DNA of 64,000 nucleotides. Source: Microvirga sp. ACRRW. Its GTDB lineage: Bacteria; Pseudomonadota; Alphaproteobacteria; Rhizobiales; Beijerinckiaceae. Below are positions 32,391 through 41,114 of this stretch, piece after piece. The notes under the pieces are model-generated. The model ran no database searches and was not told the DNA's origin. It worked only from the letters and a program-made list of their open reading frames with translations. The position numbers and the translations under genes are program-made. The DNA is taken from assembly GCF_022346925.1 (NCBI RefSeq), contig NZ_JAKRNJ010000004.1, positions 434,001-498,000 on the forward strand, read 5' to 3'. The stretch's first letter is position 1, and each line of letters opens with the position of its first letter.

Positions 32391-32681
32391 TTAATAGACG
32401 AAGGGCAGGACGTAATAGCGGATGGCGCGGTCCAGCAGCATGATCAGCAGAATCAGGATCACCGGCGAAATATCGACGCCGCCCAGATTGGGCATGATGT
32501 TCCGGATCGGCCTCAGGACGGGCTCGGTCACCGCATCCAGGAACTTCCAGATCGAGCGGACGAACTCGCTGCGGGTATTGACTACGTTGAAGGCCACCAG
32601 CCAGCTCAAGATGGCCGCAGCGATGATGAGGTAGGTATAGAGCTGCAGGGCAACCAGGATGACTTCGAATACAGCGCGCAT
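32391..32681 (-). CDS. YggT family integral membrane protein
   Basis: 96 aa with two hydrophobic segments separated by the conserved [31 protein letters not shown] region, the hallmark of YggT (CCB3/YGGT) proteins. Related plastid proteins assist haem attachment to cytochrome b6, and bacterial members are linked to envelope or division functions; no precise role can be given. The stop codon lies directly in frame with the following DUF167 sequence. Confidence 0.9.
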   Translation of the reverse strand: MRAVFEVILVALQLYTYLIIAAAILSWLVAFNVVNTRSEFVRSIWKFLDAVTEPVLRPIRNIMPNLGGVDISPVILILLIMLLDRAIRYYVLPFVY

Positions 32682-32803
32682 GGGAAACCTGTCAGGATCG
32701 GGCGCTGCTCATGTAACCTTCCAAGCGGGGCTGAACAACCCACCACCGCCTCAAAAGCCGCCCTTCTCCTCCGAAAGGCGAGGCTTCCCCGCCCTACCGC
32801 CGA

Positions 32804-32832
32804 TTGACGGCCCCAGCCCGGAGGCCTAAAAA
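32804..32832 (+). promoter_or_regulatory. Promoter of tRNA-Ala
   Basis: TTGACG (32804-32809), 17-nt spacer, TAAAAA (32827-32832), placing transcription start about 20 nt before the mature tRNA. Sequence and spacing match sigma-70-type promoters. Confidence 0.7.
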
Positions 32833-32860
32833 TCAGCCCGCTTGGTGTGATGAAGCGACC

Positions 32861-32936
<76 letters not shown>

Positions 32937-33337
32937 CCAAGTCATATTTTCCTATAACCGCGTATGAATCGATTTTACGAGCGCCGCATTGCGCGGGTTT
33001 ATAGAAGATCCCTTGTCATTAGAGACAAAGCCCGGCGCTTTATCTGGCGATTTACATAACCTCTGCACGCCTCCTTCTCAGACTTTCTCACGAAGTGTCC
33101 GGGGGGCACATTGCTCAAGATGGAAACTTGTTTGTGCACAGCAGAAACCTCACGTCTCCAATTTGAGTGATCTCATCTTCAAAGTGCGTTTGCCGAACCG
33201 CGTCCTAAGGTCAGATTCCTACCTTCACGATCCCATCTGGGATCGCAGCCGTCCGGGAAAGACAGAAGGGATACTCCACGGGAACAGTTCGGATCGGTCC
33301 GCTTTGCAGGGAGGCTTCGCAAGCACAATCCTGACAC
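32937..33337. other. 401-bp intergenic region after tRNA-Ala
   Basis: No convincing gene. The sequence is more A+T-rich than its surroundings and the open frames lack ribosome binding sites and family resemblance. One short palindrome (CGATCCCA-TC-TGGGATCG, 33228-33245) is present. The tRNA 3' flank position would suit an old integration scar, but I see no repeat of the tRNA 3' end. Confidence 0.6.
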
Positions 33338-34243
33338 TTACGCCTGCTTCTTGTTCTTCAGCCACCGCTCAGTCGGCGCCGCCAGCAGCGTGGTTAGAAT
33401 CACGATGGCGGCGCCGAGCCCCAGGGACAGGGATGGAACCTCCCCGAAGAAAAGCCATCCCGCGATGCCCGAGAAGATGATGGACAGATACCCGATGGGA
33501 GCCAGAAGCCGTGACTCCTGCTTCTGATAGGCCTGAAGCCAGCAATATTGGCCCACCTGGGCCAGAAGGCCGATGAGAATGATGCTCGGCAGCGTGGACA
33601 AGGGGATCGGCACCCATGCGAAGGCCGCAGGGACGGCCGTCAGCACCGACAGGCCGGCCGTATAGAAGAGCATGAGCACGACGGAATTCTCACCAGCGAG
33701 ACGCCTCGTCTGCACGACCGCCAGCGCTCCGAAGACCACGGATCCAAAGGCTGCGAGCAATCCCAGATTCCAGGGAACCGCATCGGGCTGAACGATGATC
33801 ATGATGCCGAAGAAGCCGATCGCCGTGAAAACATAACGCGTCTTGCTGACGATTTCGCCGAGGATGAGGGCTGCCATGGCCAGCTGGATAAGCGGTCGGG
33901 TGAACCCGATGGCAGTCACCATTGCAAGCGGCAGCGCCGCAAAGGCGGCGAAGTTGCAGGTCAGCGCGGCTGAGTTGAAGGCAATCCGCGAGAGGTGGGT
34001 GCGGATGTTGGACGCATTTGCAAGCTTGGCACGATGACGCCACATCAGCGGCGCCACCGCGACGAGGCCTACGAGCGAACGCAGAAACACGAGCTGGACG
34101 GCCGGATAGGTTTCGCCCTCCGCCTTGACGATGGCCTGCATGATCGTCACCAGCGTCATGTCGATCAGCAGCCAGACCACGCTCCTCCAGAGCGGAACCG
34201 GAGGCATCTCGCCTTGAGGGGAGCTTGCCATGCTCTGTCGCAT
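33338..34243 (-). CDS. DMT-superfamily (EamA) transporter
   Basis: About 301 aa from ATG 34243, 4 bp after the stop of the PIG-L gene; ATG 34231 (MASSPQGEM) is an alternative and an upstream ATG at 34333 overlaps that gene. Ten hydrophobic helices in two EamA halves (first LVTIMQAIVKAEGETYPAVQ, second from WNLGLLAAFGSVVFGALAVVQ). A small-metabolite permease, substrate unknown. It is last in a ROK-PIG-L-EamA unit. Confidence 0.85.
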   Translation of the reverse strand: MRQSMASSPQGEMPPVPLWRSVVWLLIDMTLVTIMQAIVKAEGETYPAVQLVFLRSLVGLVAVAPLMWRHRAKLANASNIRTHLSRIAFNSAALTCNFAAFAALPLAMVTAIGFTRPLIQLAMAALILGEIVSKTRYVFTAIGFFGIMIIVQPDAVPWNLGLLAAFGSVVFGALAVVQTRRLAGENSVVLMLFYTAGLSVLTAVPAAFAWVPIPLSTLPSIILIGLLAQVGQYCWLQAYQKQESRLLAPIGYLSIIFSGIAGWLFFGEVPSLSLGLGAAIVILTTLLAAPTERWLKNKKQA

Positions 34244-34247
34244 TCCG

Positions 34248-36644
34248 TCAGGCAGGCTGGACGAGATTGGCCAGCAGGCGGAATGCGCCGGGAACGAGCC
34301 TGTCCAGCTGGTGGTGCAGCACGAGCGCGACATGCGTATGGCGTCCGCGGCCGATGCGCGCCGAGATGAGCGAACCCTTGAGCGGATTTTCTCCCGGATC
34401 GTTCATCGCCAGAAGCTCCTCATAAGCAGCATCGTATTCCGCCGCGAAATAGAGTCCCCTCTCCTTGTCCCATCCCTGCCAGTCATCCGCATCGATCCTA
34501 TTGGGAGATGTGAGCAGCACGCTCGTCGGCTTCAAAACCGTGACCGGCGAAGACGGATCGGTCACACGCCAGCGCAGCGACGGCGAGCCGATGACGAGGC
34601 GACGCGGCGGCGTCCGGTCAGGATCCCAGCCATCGGTGGGGCGATGATAGAGCGTCACCAGATGCCCGCCCTCCTCCACGAAACGATGCAGGCGCTCCGT
34701 GGCGGCCTTCAGGTCCCGCCGTAATCCGAATGCGAAAATGCCGATGACGATGGTGGTGAATTTCGAAAGCGCACCGGAGGTGAGATCGTCCTCCGAGAGA
34801 TCCGTCACGTCGAGGCCGAGGCGGCGCATATGCGCGCCGACATTGTCGCTTCCGCCTCCCACGTATCCGATGCGCGCATGAGCTGGGAGAGCGACGTCGA
34901 GTGTGAGAACCCTGAAGTCGCTCAGAGCGACGAAGGATGTGGGCGGGATATGGGGATAAGCAATCGCGTGAACCTGACTGGCCTGCCTGCCGTCGAGGAT
35001 GGGGACGAGCCTTGAAACTCCATGTTCCGGCGGCTGCGGCGGATCGATGATCCAATCATTTCCTTCAGCACGCACGGTCCAACTGTCCGGCTTCTCCCAC
35101 CCGGCAAGAGACTCTCCCACGGCCCGCACGCGGATTGTGGATGAAGGCTCGCCGGCTCTGACGATGGCAATGGCTGGATCGAGAAGAACGGATCCGCGCG
35201 GCCCGATCTTCAGGGCCTCCTCGGGATCGAGATCCACGCGGATGGTTCGTCCTTCCACATCCCCCGTGATGACGACACCGCCCGCGCCATTCCCGCCCAT
35301 GGAATCGTATGCCTCGGGGTAATTTCCCGTATGCGACGCCGATTCAGGAATGGCGATCTCGTAGCGCACATGCCCCGCATCCCTGAGGGTTTCAGAGGCT
35401 TCCACACCAGCAGGCAGTCTTGGCGCGATCATGAGGCCCGCCACATCGGGCGCATCGACATGCGCTTCGAGAATCATGCGTCCGCCTGGATGGGACGCGC
35501 CTGAGAAAACGGCACGCACTGTGCGCATGCGCGTTTCGAAAAGAGCGGCATCGATCTCCCGCAGCTTGCGGTCGAGCCGATGTCCCAATCTGTCAGCCTG
35601 CTCTTGATTCAGCGCTCTTCCCGCCGCTTCGATCGAGCGCGCAGCGCGACCAAGCGCTTCGCCGATCCGCTGGCGATCCGGGAATGCATGAATGGCGGCT
35701 TCAATATGCGCCTGCGCGTCTTGCAGAGTTTCCGCCGCAGCCTTCGACAGGCCCGGCTCGGCAGCGAGCATAACAAGGTTCGCCGGGAGATGATCGCGCA
35801 AGTCGCTCTCAGCGCTCGCCGCTCCGCCTGCGCGAAGCTTCAGGTGGAGGCTCCATTGGTCGACGGGATCGTCGCGCCAGACACCCATGCCCTGGGACAA
35901 ATGCGCCGCCCGCGACCACTCGCCGAGCTGGCTATAGGCTAGGCCTGTGACCTCATCGCCTCCCGCCACCTTGATATTGAGCGTGGTGGGCGGCGGCGGC
36001 ACTTCGTCGTCATAGGCATAGCCTGCGCCCGACCAGGCAGGCAGATAGAACTTGGATACCTGCCATGGCCTGAGGCCATGTTGCGCATGCTCGGGAAAAG
36101 CGGAAGGATCGGCTGCCGCGACGAATGCCTTTTCCGCGGCACGCGTCATCGCTCGGTGATGGCCGTGCTGTCCCGGCACATCCAGAAAAGTCGGAATGAC
36201 GATGTCGGGACGATATTGCCGGTAAGCCCGAACGAGGCGCTCGACGATGCGCTCCTCGCCCCATCTCTTCAGTGTGTCGTCGCCGTTCTTGGAGAAGCCG
36301 AAATCGTGCACCGAATCGTCGGGTCCATGGCCGAGCCATGCCACATCGGCATCGATGCGGCGCGCAGCCTCCTCCATCTCGGCGGTTCGGAGCACACCGA
36401 GCGCTCCGCCCCGTTCCGACCCGAGTGCATTCTGTCCGCCTTCGCCGCGCGTGGAGCAAGCCACGACGACGCGCATGCCATAGGCGAACCGGAAGGCGGC
36501 GAGCATGCCGTTGATCTCGTCGTCAGGATGCGCGCCGGTATTCATGACGGTGACGACGGAGCGCAACCGGCTCAAGGCGCGATGCAACCGTGCCAGCGCA
36601 GGCTGATGGACAGCACGCGCAAGGCGTCGATGGTCATCCAGCAA
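34248..36644 (-). CDS. PIG-L family deacetylase, long multidomain form
   Basis: 798 aa. The N-terminal PIG-L domain (about residues 28-180) has the zinc/catalytic motif GAHPDDEI near residue 38 and downstream GQHGHHRAM supplying the third zinc ligand. PIG-L enzymes remove acetyl groups from N-acetylglucosaminyl compounds (MshB, BshB). The much longer remainder is not assigned; a segment near residues 600-690 (RIGYVGGGSDNVGAHMRRLG ... VEEGGHLVTLYHRPTDG) resembles a GATase/ThuA-like Rossmann domain. No signal peptide is seen. The start overlaps the ROK gene by 11 bp, so it is co-expressed with it. Confidence 0.85.
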   Translation of the reverse strand: MLDDHRRLARAVHQPALARLHRALSRLRSVVTVMNTGAHPDDEINGMLAAFRFAYGMRVVVACSTRGEGGQNALGSERGGALGVLRTAEMEEAARRIDADVAWLGHGPDDSVHDFGFSKNGDDTLKRWGEERIVERLVRAYRQYRPDIVIPTFLDVPGQHGHHRAMTRAAEKAFVAAADPSAFPEHAQHGLRPWQVSKFYLPAWSGAGYAYDDEVPPPPTTLNIKVAGGDEVTGLAYSQLGEWSRAAHLSQGMGVWRDDPVDQWSLHLKLRAGGAASAESDLRDHLPANLVMLAAEPGLSKAAAETLQDAQAHIEAAIHAFPDRQRIGEALGRAARSIEAAGRALNQEQADRLGHRLDRKLREIDAALFETRMRTVRAVFSGASHPGGRMILEAHVDAPDVAGLMIAPRLPAGVEASETLRDAGHVRYEIAIPESASHTGNYPEAYDSMGGNGAGGVVITGDVEGRTIRVDLDPEEALKIGPRGSVLLDPAIAIVRAGEPSSTIRVRAVGESLAGWEKPDSWTVRAEGNDWIIDPPQPPEHGVSRLVPILDGRQASQVHAIAYPHIPPTSFVALSDFRVLTLDVALPAHARIGYVGGGSDNVGAHMRRLGLDVTDLSEDDLTSGALSKFTTIVIGIFAFGLRRDLKAATERLHRFVEEGGHLVTLYHRPTDGWDPDRTPPRRLVIGSPSLRWRVTDPSSPVTVLKPTSVLLTSPNRIDADDWQGWDKERGLYFAAEYDAAYEELLAMNDPGENPLKGSLISARIGRGRHTHVALVLHHQLDRLVPGAFRLLANLVQPA

Positions 36645-37887
36645 GGGAGATCTCCTCGTTCGAACGTTCGCGATGGGCCGCCTGGGCTGTGTCGAGCCGT
36701 GGCGTCATCGTTTCCAGAAGCGGCAAGGCAGCGGCGCCGAGAGCGGCGGTGAACTGGCCTGTGCGCCCATGGATCAGGCGCGCCTCGCTCCGGTTCCTGC
36801 GGCGCGCCACCGACAACGGAAGCGGCTGCATGGCTTGAGCGAGATCCTCCATGAGACCGGGCGGAAGAGCGCCACCGATCACGACGGCCTCGGGATCGAA
36901 AAGGTTTTCGAGCATCGCGATCTGGGGCGCGAGATAATCCGCAGCCTCCTGGAGCCACGCCATGACGACGGGATGCTTCTCACGATGAAGCCGCTCCAGA
37001 TGCACCTCGTCGGCAAGGTGGATTCCCGCCGCCGACAGCTTTTCGGACAAGGCCTGCATGGACGCATAAGCTTCAAGGCAGCCATGCTGCCCGCATGAGC
37101 AGAGACGCCCGCCCTTCTTCACCATCACATGACCGATCTCGCCCGCGTTGCCGTTGGCTCCGCGATAGGGGCGGCCGTCGATCATGATGCCAAGGCCGAG
37201 TCCTTGGCCGAAATAGATCAGGCAGAAATTCTTCAGATCCCTCGCGACGCCGTGAAGGCGTTCCCCGACAGCCGCAGCAGTCGCGTCGTTTTCGAGCGTG
37301 ATGGGCAGATCGAGCAAAGCCCCGATGCCTGCCGCCGCATCGAAATCGAGCCATCCCGACAGAGTCGTCGGGCCGACGGACGACATGCCTTCGACGTTGA
37401 AAGGACCCGGCATGACCACGCCGACCCCGAGCAGTTGCGGAACCGGTGACTTGATCTGGGCCCGCGCCGCTTCGATCTCAGCCTTGATGATGGGCAGCAC
37501 CGTTTCGGGATCGTTGCGGGGAAGCGGCGTCGTGCGCTGAGCGCGAACGCGCCCGCCGATATCCGCGAGAAGAGTGGAGATGTGATCCGCCGCGATCTCG
37601 ATTCCCGCCGTCATGCCGCCATCGGGATTGACGGCGAATTGAATCGGCGGCAGGCCGCGCCCTGCCCTGAGACGCCCGGTCTTGATGAGCAACCCGTCGG
37701 CGACGAGCTCCTCCACGATGTTCGAGACGGCCTGCGTGCTCAAATGCGCGTGGCGCGAGATTTCCATGCGCCCGACCGGACCGAGCTGGTGCACGACGTC
37801 CAGAACCACGCGGCGGTTATGGGAGCGATTCCGCTCCGGATTGCTTCCGATAGTCGACGGCGCGCCGGCCTTGGCTTTTCTCGGCAT
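36634..37887 (-). CDS. ROK family transcriptional regulator (NagC/XylR type)
   Basis: 417 aa. N-terminal winged helix (about residues 22-75: VHQLGPVGRMEISRHAHLSTQAVSNIVEEL), then the ROK sugar-kinase-like domain with the zinc motif CSCGQHGCLEAYAS near residue 265 and the GE(I/V)GH motif. Such proteins sense sugars or sugar phosphates and repress catabolic genes. It is divergent from the sugar ABC operon, which is its probable target, and precedes the PIG-L gene. Confidence 0.93.
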   Translation of the reverse strand: MPRKAKAGAPSTIGSNPERNRSHNRRVVLDVVHQLGPVGRMEISRHAHLSTQAVSNIVEELVADGLLIKTGRLRAGRGLPPIQFAVNPDGGMTAGIEIAADHISTLLADIGGRVRAQRTTPLPRNDPETVLPIIKAEIEAARAQIKSPVPQLLGVGVVMPGPFNVEGMSSVGPTTLSGWLDFDAAAGIGALLDLPITLENDATAAAVGERLHGVARDLKNFCLIYFGQGLGLGIMIDGRPYRGANGNAGEIGHVMVKKGGRLCSCGQHGCLEAYASMQALSEKLSAAGIHLADEVHLERLHREKHPVVMAWLQEAADYLAPQIAMLENLFDPEAVVIGGALPPGLMEDLAQAMQPLPLSVARRRNRSEARLIHGRTGQFTAALGAAALPLLETMTPRLDTAQAAHRERSNEEISLAG

Positions 37888-37930
37888 CTCCCCTCCACGC
37901 CCTCAAGAATGAGCCCGGCCAATGAATAAC

Positions 37931-37951
37931 TCAAGTTAATTATCTTATTGA
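37931..37951. promoter_or_regulatory. Candidate ROK operator in the divergent promoter region
   Basis: Imperfect AT-rich dyad beginning TCAAGTTAATTA and ending TTATTGA, in the 166-bp gap between the ROK gene and the ABC operon. A TTGACA at 37948-37953 overlaps its edge, so a bound repressor could block RNA polymerase. No convincing -10 was found, so this is tentative. Confidence 0.35.
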
Positions 37952-38053
37952 CAGCCTAACCCGATTTAAGGGAGCCTTGATGCCGGAACGGCCCTGTGAA
38001 GGCCGTCACCAGGGAACGATGGGCGCTCGGCGCCTGACAATAAGGAGAGGGAT

Positions 38054-39307
38054 ATGCGTTTTCGTCACATGCTAGCGAGCGTTGCCATGGGCTTCGCCAC
38101 CTTCGCCTCTTTCGGCGCGAAGGCGGTTGAGATCGAATACTGGCAATATGTCTTCGACACCCGCGTCAAGGCGATGACCCAGCTGATCGCCAAGTTCGAA
38201 GCGGCCAATCCGGACATCAAGGTCAAGCAGACCACCTTCCCTTATGCGGATTACCAGACGAAAGTTGCAGCTGCGATCCTGGCGGGCCAGGGCCCAGACG
38301 TGGTGCAGCTCTTCTACGGCTGGACCGACAATTTCATCGCCGGCAAGATGATCCGGCCCCTGCGCGCCGAGGCGTTTCCGGCGGCTGATATCGAGCGCGA
38401 CTTCTTCCCGATCGTGAGCGCCATGAAGCGCGGCAACGATTATTACGGCCTGCCGACTGCCGTGCGCTCGCTGGCGCTGTTCTACAACAAGAAGGCCTTC
38501 AAGGATGCGGGCCTCGATCCCAACAACCCGCCCAAGAATCTTGATGAACTCATCGCAGCCGCGGAGAAGACCACGAAGCGCGACGGCGCAGGCAACATCG
38601 TCTCCGCCGGCCTGACCCTCGACATGGCGGGACAGGATCACCAATGGTGGCGCGAGGTGCTGATCCGTCAGTTCGGCGGCGTGCCTTACACCGACAACGA
38701 TACGAAGGTTGCCTATAACAGCGAAGCAGGACTGAAAGCGCTGACCTTCTACACGGACCTTCAGAAGAAGCAGAAAGTCGGCCAGGTGGGCTTCATGGAT
38801 GAAGGCCAAGCCGCCTTCCGCGCGGGCCTTGCCGCGATGACCATCGACGGCACCTTCCGTCTCGGCTCCTTCAACACGATCAAGGGCTTCGAATGGGGCG
38901 TGACCGAACTCCCCGCCAACGCCCAGGGCGTGCGCAGCAACTATGCCAGCTACTTCGCCAACGCGATCACCACGAAGGCGGAAGGCGAGAAGCTTGCCGC
39001 TGCCGAGAAGTTCCTGGCTTATGTCTCCTCGCCCGAAGCCATGAAGATCTGGCTCGAAGTCGTCGGCGAATTGCCGGCGCGCCGCACGGCGGCTCTTACG
39101 CCCGAGAACACCGCGCATCCGGTCTATGGCCCGTTCCTCAAGGGCCTGGAATACGCGCACACCACGCTGTTCAAGGATGAGGCAGCCCAGCGCCAGACGG
39201 CCATTGACATGGTGAACCGTGTCCTGATCGGCAACGAGGAGCCGAAGGCATCGCTCGCGAAGGCCGCCGAGGCCGAGCAGGCGATCATCGACCGCGCCAA
39301 GCGCTAA
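38054..39307 (+). CDS. Sugar ABC transporter substrate-binding protein (family 1)
   Basis: 417 aa. Signal peptide ending near ASFGAKAVE, then an extracellular solute-binding family 1 fold (IEYWQYVFDTRVKAMTQLIAKF; GQGPDVVQLFYGWTDNF; GLPTAVRSLALFYNKKAF). Periplasmic receptor delivering the ligand to the permeases encoded next. GGAGAGG lies before the ATG. Substrate is not predictable from sequence, though the class binds sugars and polyols. Confidence 0.93.
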   Translation: MRFRHMLASVAMGFATFASFGAKAVEIEYWQYVFDTRVKAMTQLIAKFEAANPDIKVKQTTFPYADYQTKVAAAILAGQGPDVVQLFYGWTDNFIAGKMIRPLRAEAFPAADIERDFFPIVSAMKRGNDYYGLPTAVRSLALFYNKKAFKDAGLDPNNPPKNLDELIAAAEKTTKRDGAGNIVSAGLTLDMAGQDHQWWREVLIRQFGGVPYTDNDTKVAYNSEAGLKALTFYTDLQKKQKVGQVGFMDEGQAAFRAGLAAMTIDGTFRLGSFNTIKGFEWGVTELPANAQGVRSNYASYFANAITTKAEGEKLAAAEKFLAYVSSPEAMKIWLEVVGELPARRTAALTPENTAHPVYGPFLKGLEYAHTTLFKDEAAQRQTAIDMVNRVLIGNEEPKASLAKAAEAEQAIIDRAKR

Positions 39308-39332
39308 GCCAAAATCCGCGAGGATCGCAAAC

Positions 39333-40259
39333 ATGTCCGCTGTCACACATCGAGAGGCCGCCACCGGCGGCCTCTGGTCGAGGATGAGTCTCGGCCAGAA
39401 ACAGGTGATCTGGGCCTGGGGCTTCCTCGCGGTGCCTTTGCTCTTCTATGCGGTGATCCGCTTCTGGCCGACCTTCCAGGCTTTCTATCTGTCCGTCACG
39501 GATTGGACGATCACGAAACCAGCCTCGTTCGTCGGCCTTGAGAACTACAAGCGGCTGCTTGCGGATCCCCTCTTCTGGCAGGTGTTCCGCAACACCTTCA
39601 TGTATCTGATCCTGGGCACGCCGATCAGCCTGCTGATTTCGTTCGTCGTCGCCTATTATCTCGACCGTGTGCGGTTCATGCACTCGTTCATCCGCGCGCT
39701 GTATTTCCTGCCGTTCCTGACGACGGCGGCGGCCATGGCCTGGGTCTGGCGCTGGTTCTACCAGCCGGTTCCCATCGGCGTGATCAACGACATCCTTTCA
39801 AGTTTCGGCCTGCCGCAGCAGCCCTTCCTGCGCTCGACCACGCAAGCATTGCCGACCGTGCTCGCGCCTGCGGTCTGGGCGGGTCTCGGCTTTCAGATCA
39901 TCATCTTCCTTGCGGGGCTGCGCGCCATTCCCGCCACCTATTACGAAGCCGCGCGCATCGACGGCCTGTCGGAATGGGCGATCCTGAGAAAGATCACCAT
40001 TCCTCTGCTCAAGCCGACGCTGGTCTTCCTGGTCGTGTTCTCCTCGATCGGATTCCTGCGCATCTTCGATCAGGTCTACAACATCAACACGAACGATCCT
40101 GGCGGGCCGCTCAACTCGACGAAGCCGCTCGTGCTGATGATCTATCAGACGGCGTTCAGCTCCTATGAGATGGGATACGCGGCGTCGCAAACCGTCGTTC
40201 TGTTCCTGATCCTGCTCGTGATCTCCCTTGTTCAACTGCGCATCATGAGAGACCGCTGA
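39333..40259 (+). CDS. Sugar ABC transporter permease (MalF/UgpA type)
   Basis: 308 aa with six membrane helices and the cytoplasmic EAA loop YYEAARIDGLSEWAILRKIT that contacts the ATPase. The N-terminus LGQKQVIWAWGFLAVPLLFY is typical of CUT1 permeases. Its stop and the next gene's ATG overlap (TGATG). Inner membrane. Confidence 0.94.
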   Translation: MSAVTHREAATGGLWSRMSLGQKQVIWAWGFLAVPLLFYAVIRFWPTFQAFYLSVTDWTITKPASFVGLENYKRLLADPLFWQVFRNTFMYLILGTPISLLISFVVAYYLDRVRFMHSFIRALYFLPFLTTAAAMAWVWRWFYQPVPIGVINDILSSFGLPQQPFLRSTTQALPTVLAPAVWAGLGFQIIIFLAGLRAIPATYYEAARIDGLSEWAILRKITIPLLKPTLVFLVVFSSIGFLRIFDQVYNINTNDPGGPLNSTKPLVLMIYQTAFSSYEMGYAASQTVVLFLILLVISLVQLRIMRDR

Positions 40260-41110
40260 TGACTGTCACCTCATCCTCTCCAGGTCTTCCCATGTCGCGT
40301 ATCAAGCCGGGACGGATCGTTTCCTGGACGCTCCTGTTCATCGGCGGCGTCATCATGATCACGCCGATCATCTTCATGCTGTCGACATCGCTGAAGGATG
40401 CCTCGCAGGTCTATGACCTGCGCGTGATCCCGGCAGCGCCGACCCTCGACAACTATATCGAGATTCTCGGCGACGGACGCTTCACGCGCTGGTTCATCAA
40501 CTCGATGATCGTGGCGGTGATCGTCACCATCTCCAACGTGTTCTTCGACAGCCTCGTCGGCTACACACTGGCGAAATTCAAATTCCGAGGCCGCTATCTC
40601 GTCTTCATTGCGATCCTTTCGACCCTGATGATCCCCACCGAAATGCTGGTGCTGCCGTGGTATCTCATGGCCAGCCAGTTCGGCTGGCTGGACAGCTACT
40701 GGGGCATCATGTTCCCCGGCATGATGACGGCCTTCGGCACCTTTCTGATGAAGCAATTCTTCGAGGGCGTGCCTGACGATTTCATCGAAGCCGCAAGGAT
40801 CGACGGGCTCAACGAATTCACCATCTGGTGGAAGATCGCCATGCCGCTCGTCACCCCTGCCCTGTCGGCGCTGGCGATCTTCACCTTCCTCGGCAATTGG
40901 ACAGCCTTCTTCTGGCCGCTCATCGTCACGACGAGCGCCGAGCTCTACACCCTGCCGGTCGGGCTCTCCAGTTTTGCGGTCGAGCAATCGATCCAGTGGG
41001 AGAAGATCATGACGGGCGCGAGCATCGCGACGCTCCCGACCCTTCTCATCTTCCTGTTCCTTCAGCGCTACATCGTGCGCGGCGTGATGCTGGCCGGACT
41101 TAAAGGATAA
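40259..41110 (+). CDS. Sugar ABC transporter permease (MalG/UgpE type)
   Basis: 283 aa with six helices and EAA motif EAARIDGLNEFTIWW near residue 176. CUT1 family partner of the preceding permease. One-base overlap with the upstream stop. The lyase gene follows after 4 bp. Confidence 0.94.
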   Translation: MTVTSSSPGLPMSRIKPGRIVSWTLLFIGGVIMITPIIFMLSTSLKDASQVYDLRVIPAAPTLDNYIEILGDGRFTRWFINSMIVAVIVTISNVFFDSLVGYTLAKFKFRGRYLVFIAILSTLMIPTEMLVLPWYLMASQFGWLDSYWGIMFPGMMTAFGTFLMKQFFEGVPDDFIEAARIDGLNEFTIWWKIAMPLVTPALSALAIFTFLGNWTAFFWPLIVTTSAELYTLPVGLSSFAVEQSIQWEKIMTGASIATLPTLLIFLFLQRYIVRGVMLAGLKG

Positions 41111-41114
41111 GCCG

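Noticed and set aside
33228..33245. Palindrome CGATCCCA-TC-TGGGATCG
   Set aside because: Single short dyad in non-coding DNA without a plausible nearby start or U-tract; could be chance.
32989..33480. 163-codon plus-strand frame after tRNA-Ala
   Set aside because: No ribosome binding site or recognisable domain, and it runs into the EamA gene on the other strand.
38072..39364. 430-codon minus-strand frame opposite the sugar-binding protein
   Set aside because: Antisense shadow; the plus-strand gene has a signal peptide and operon context.
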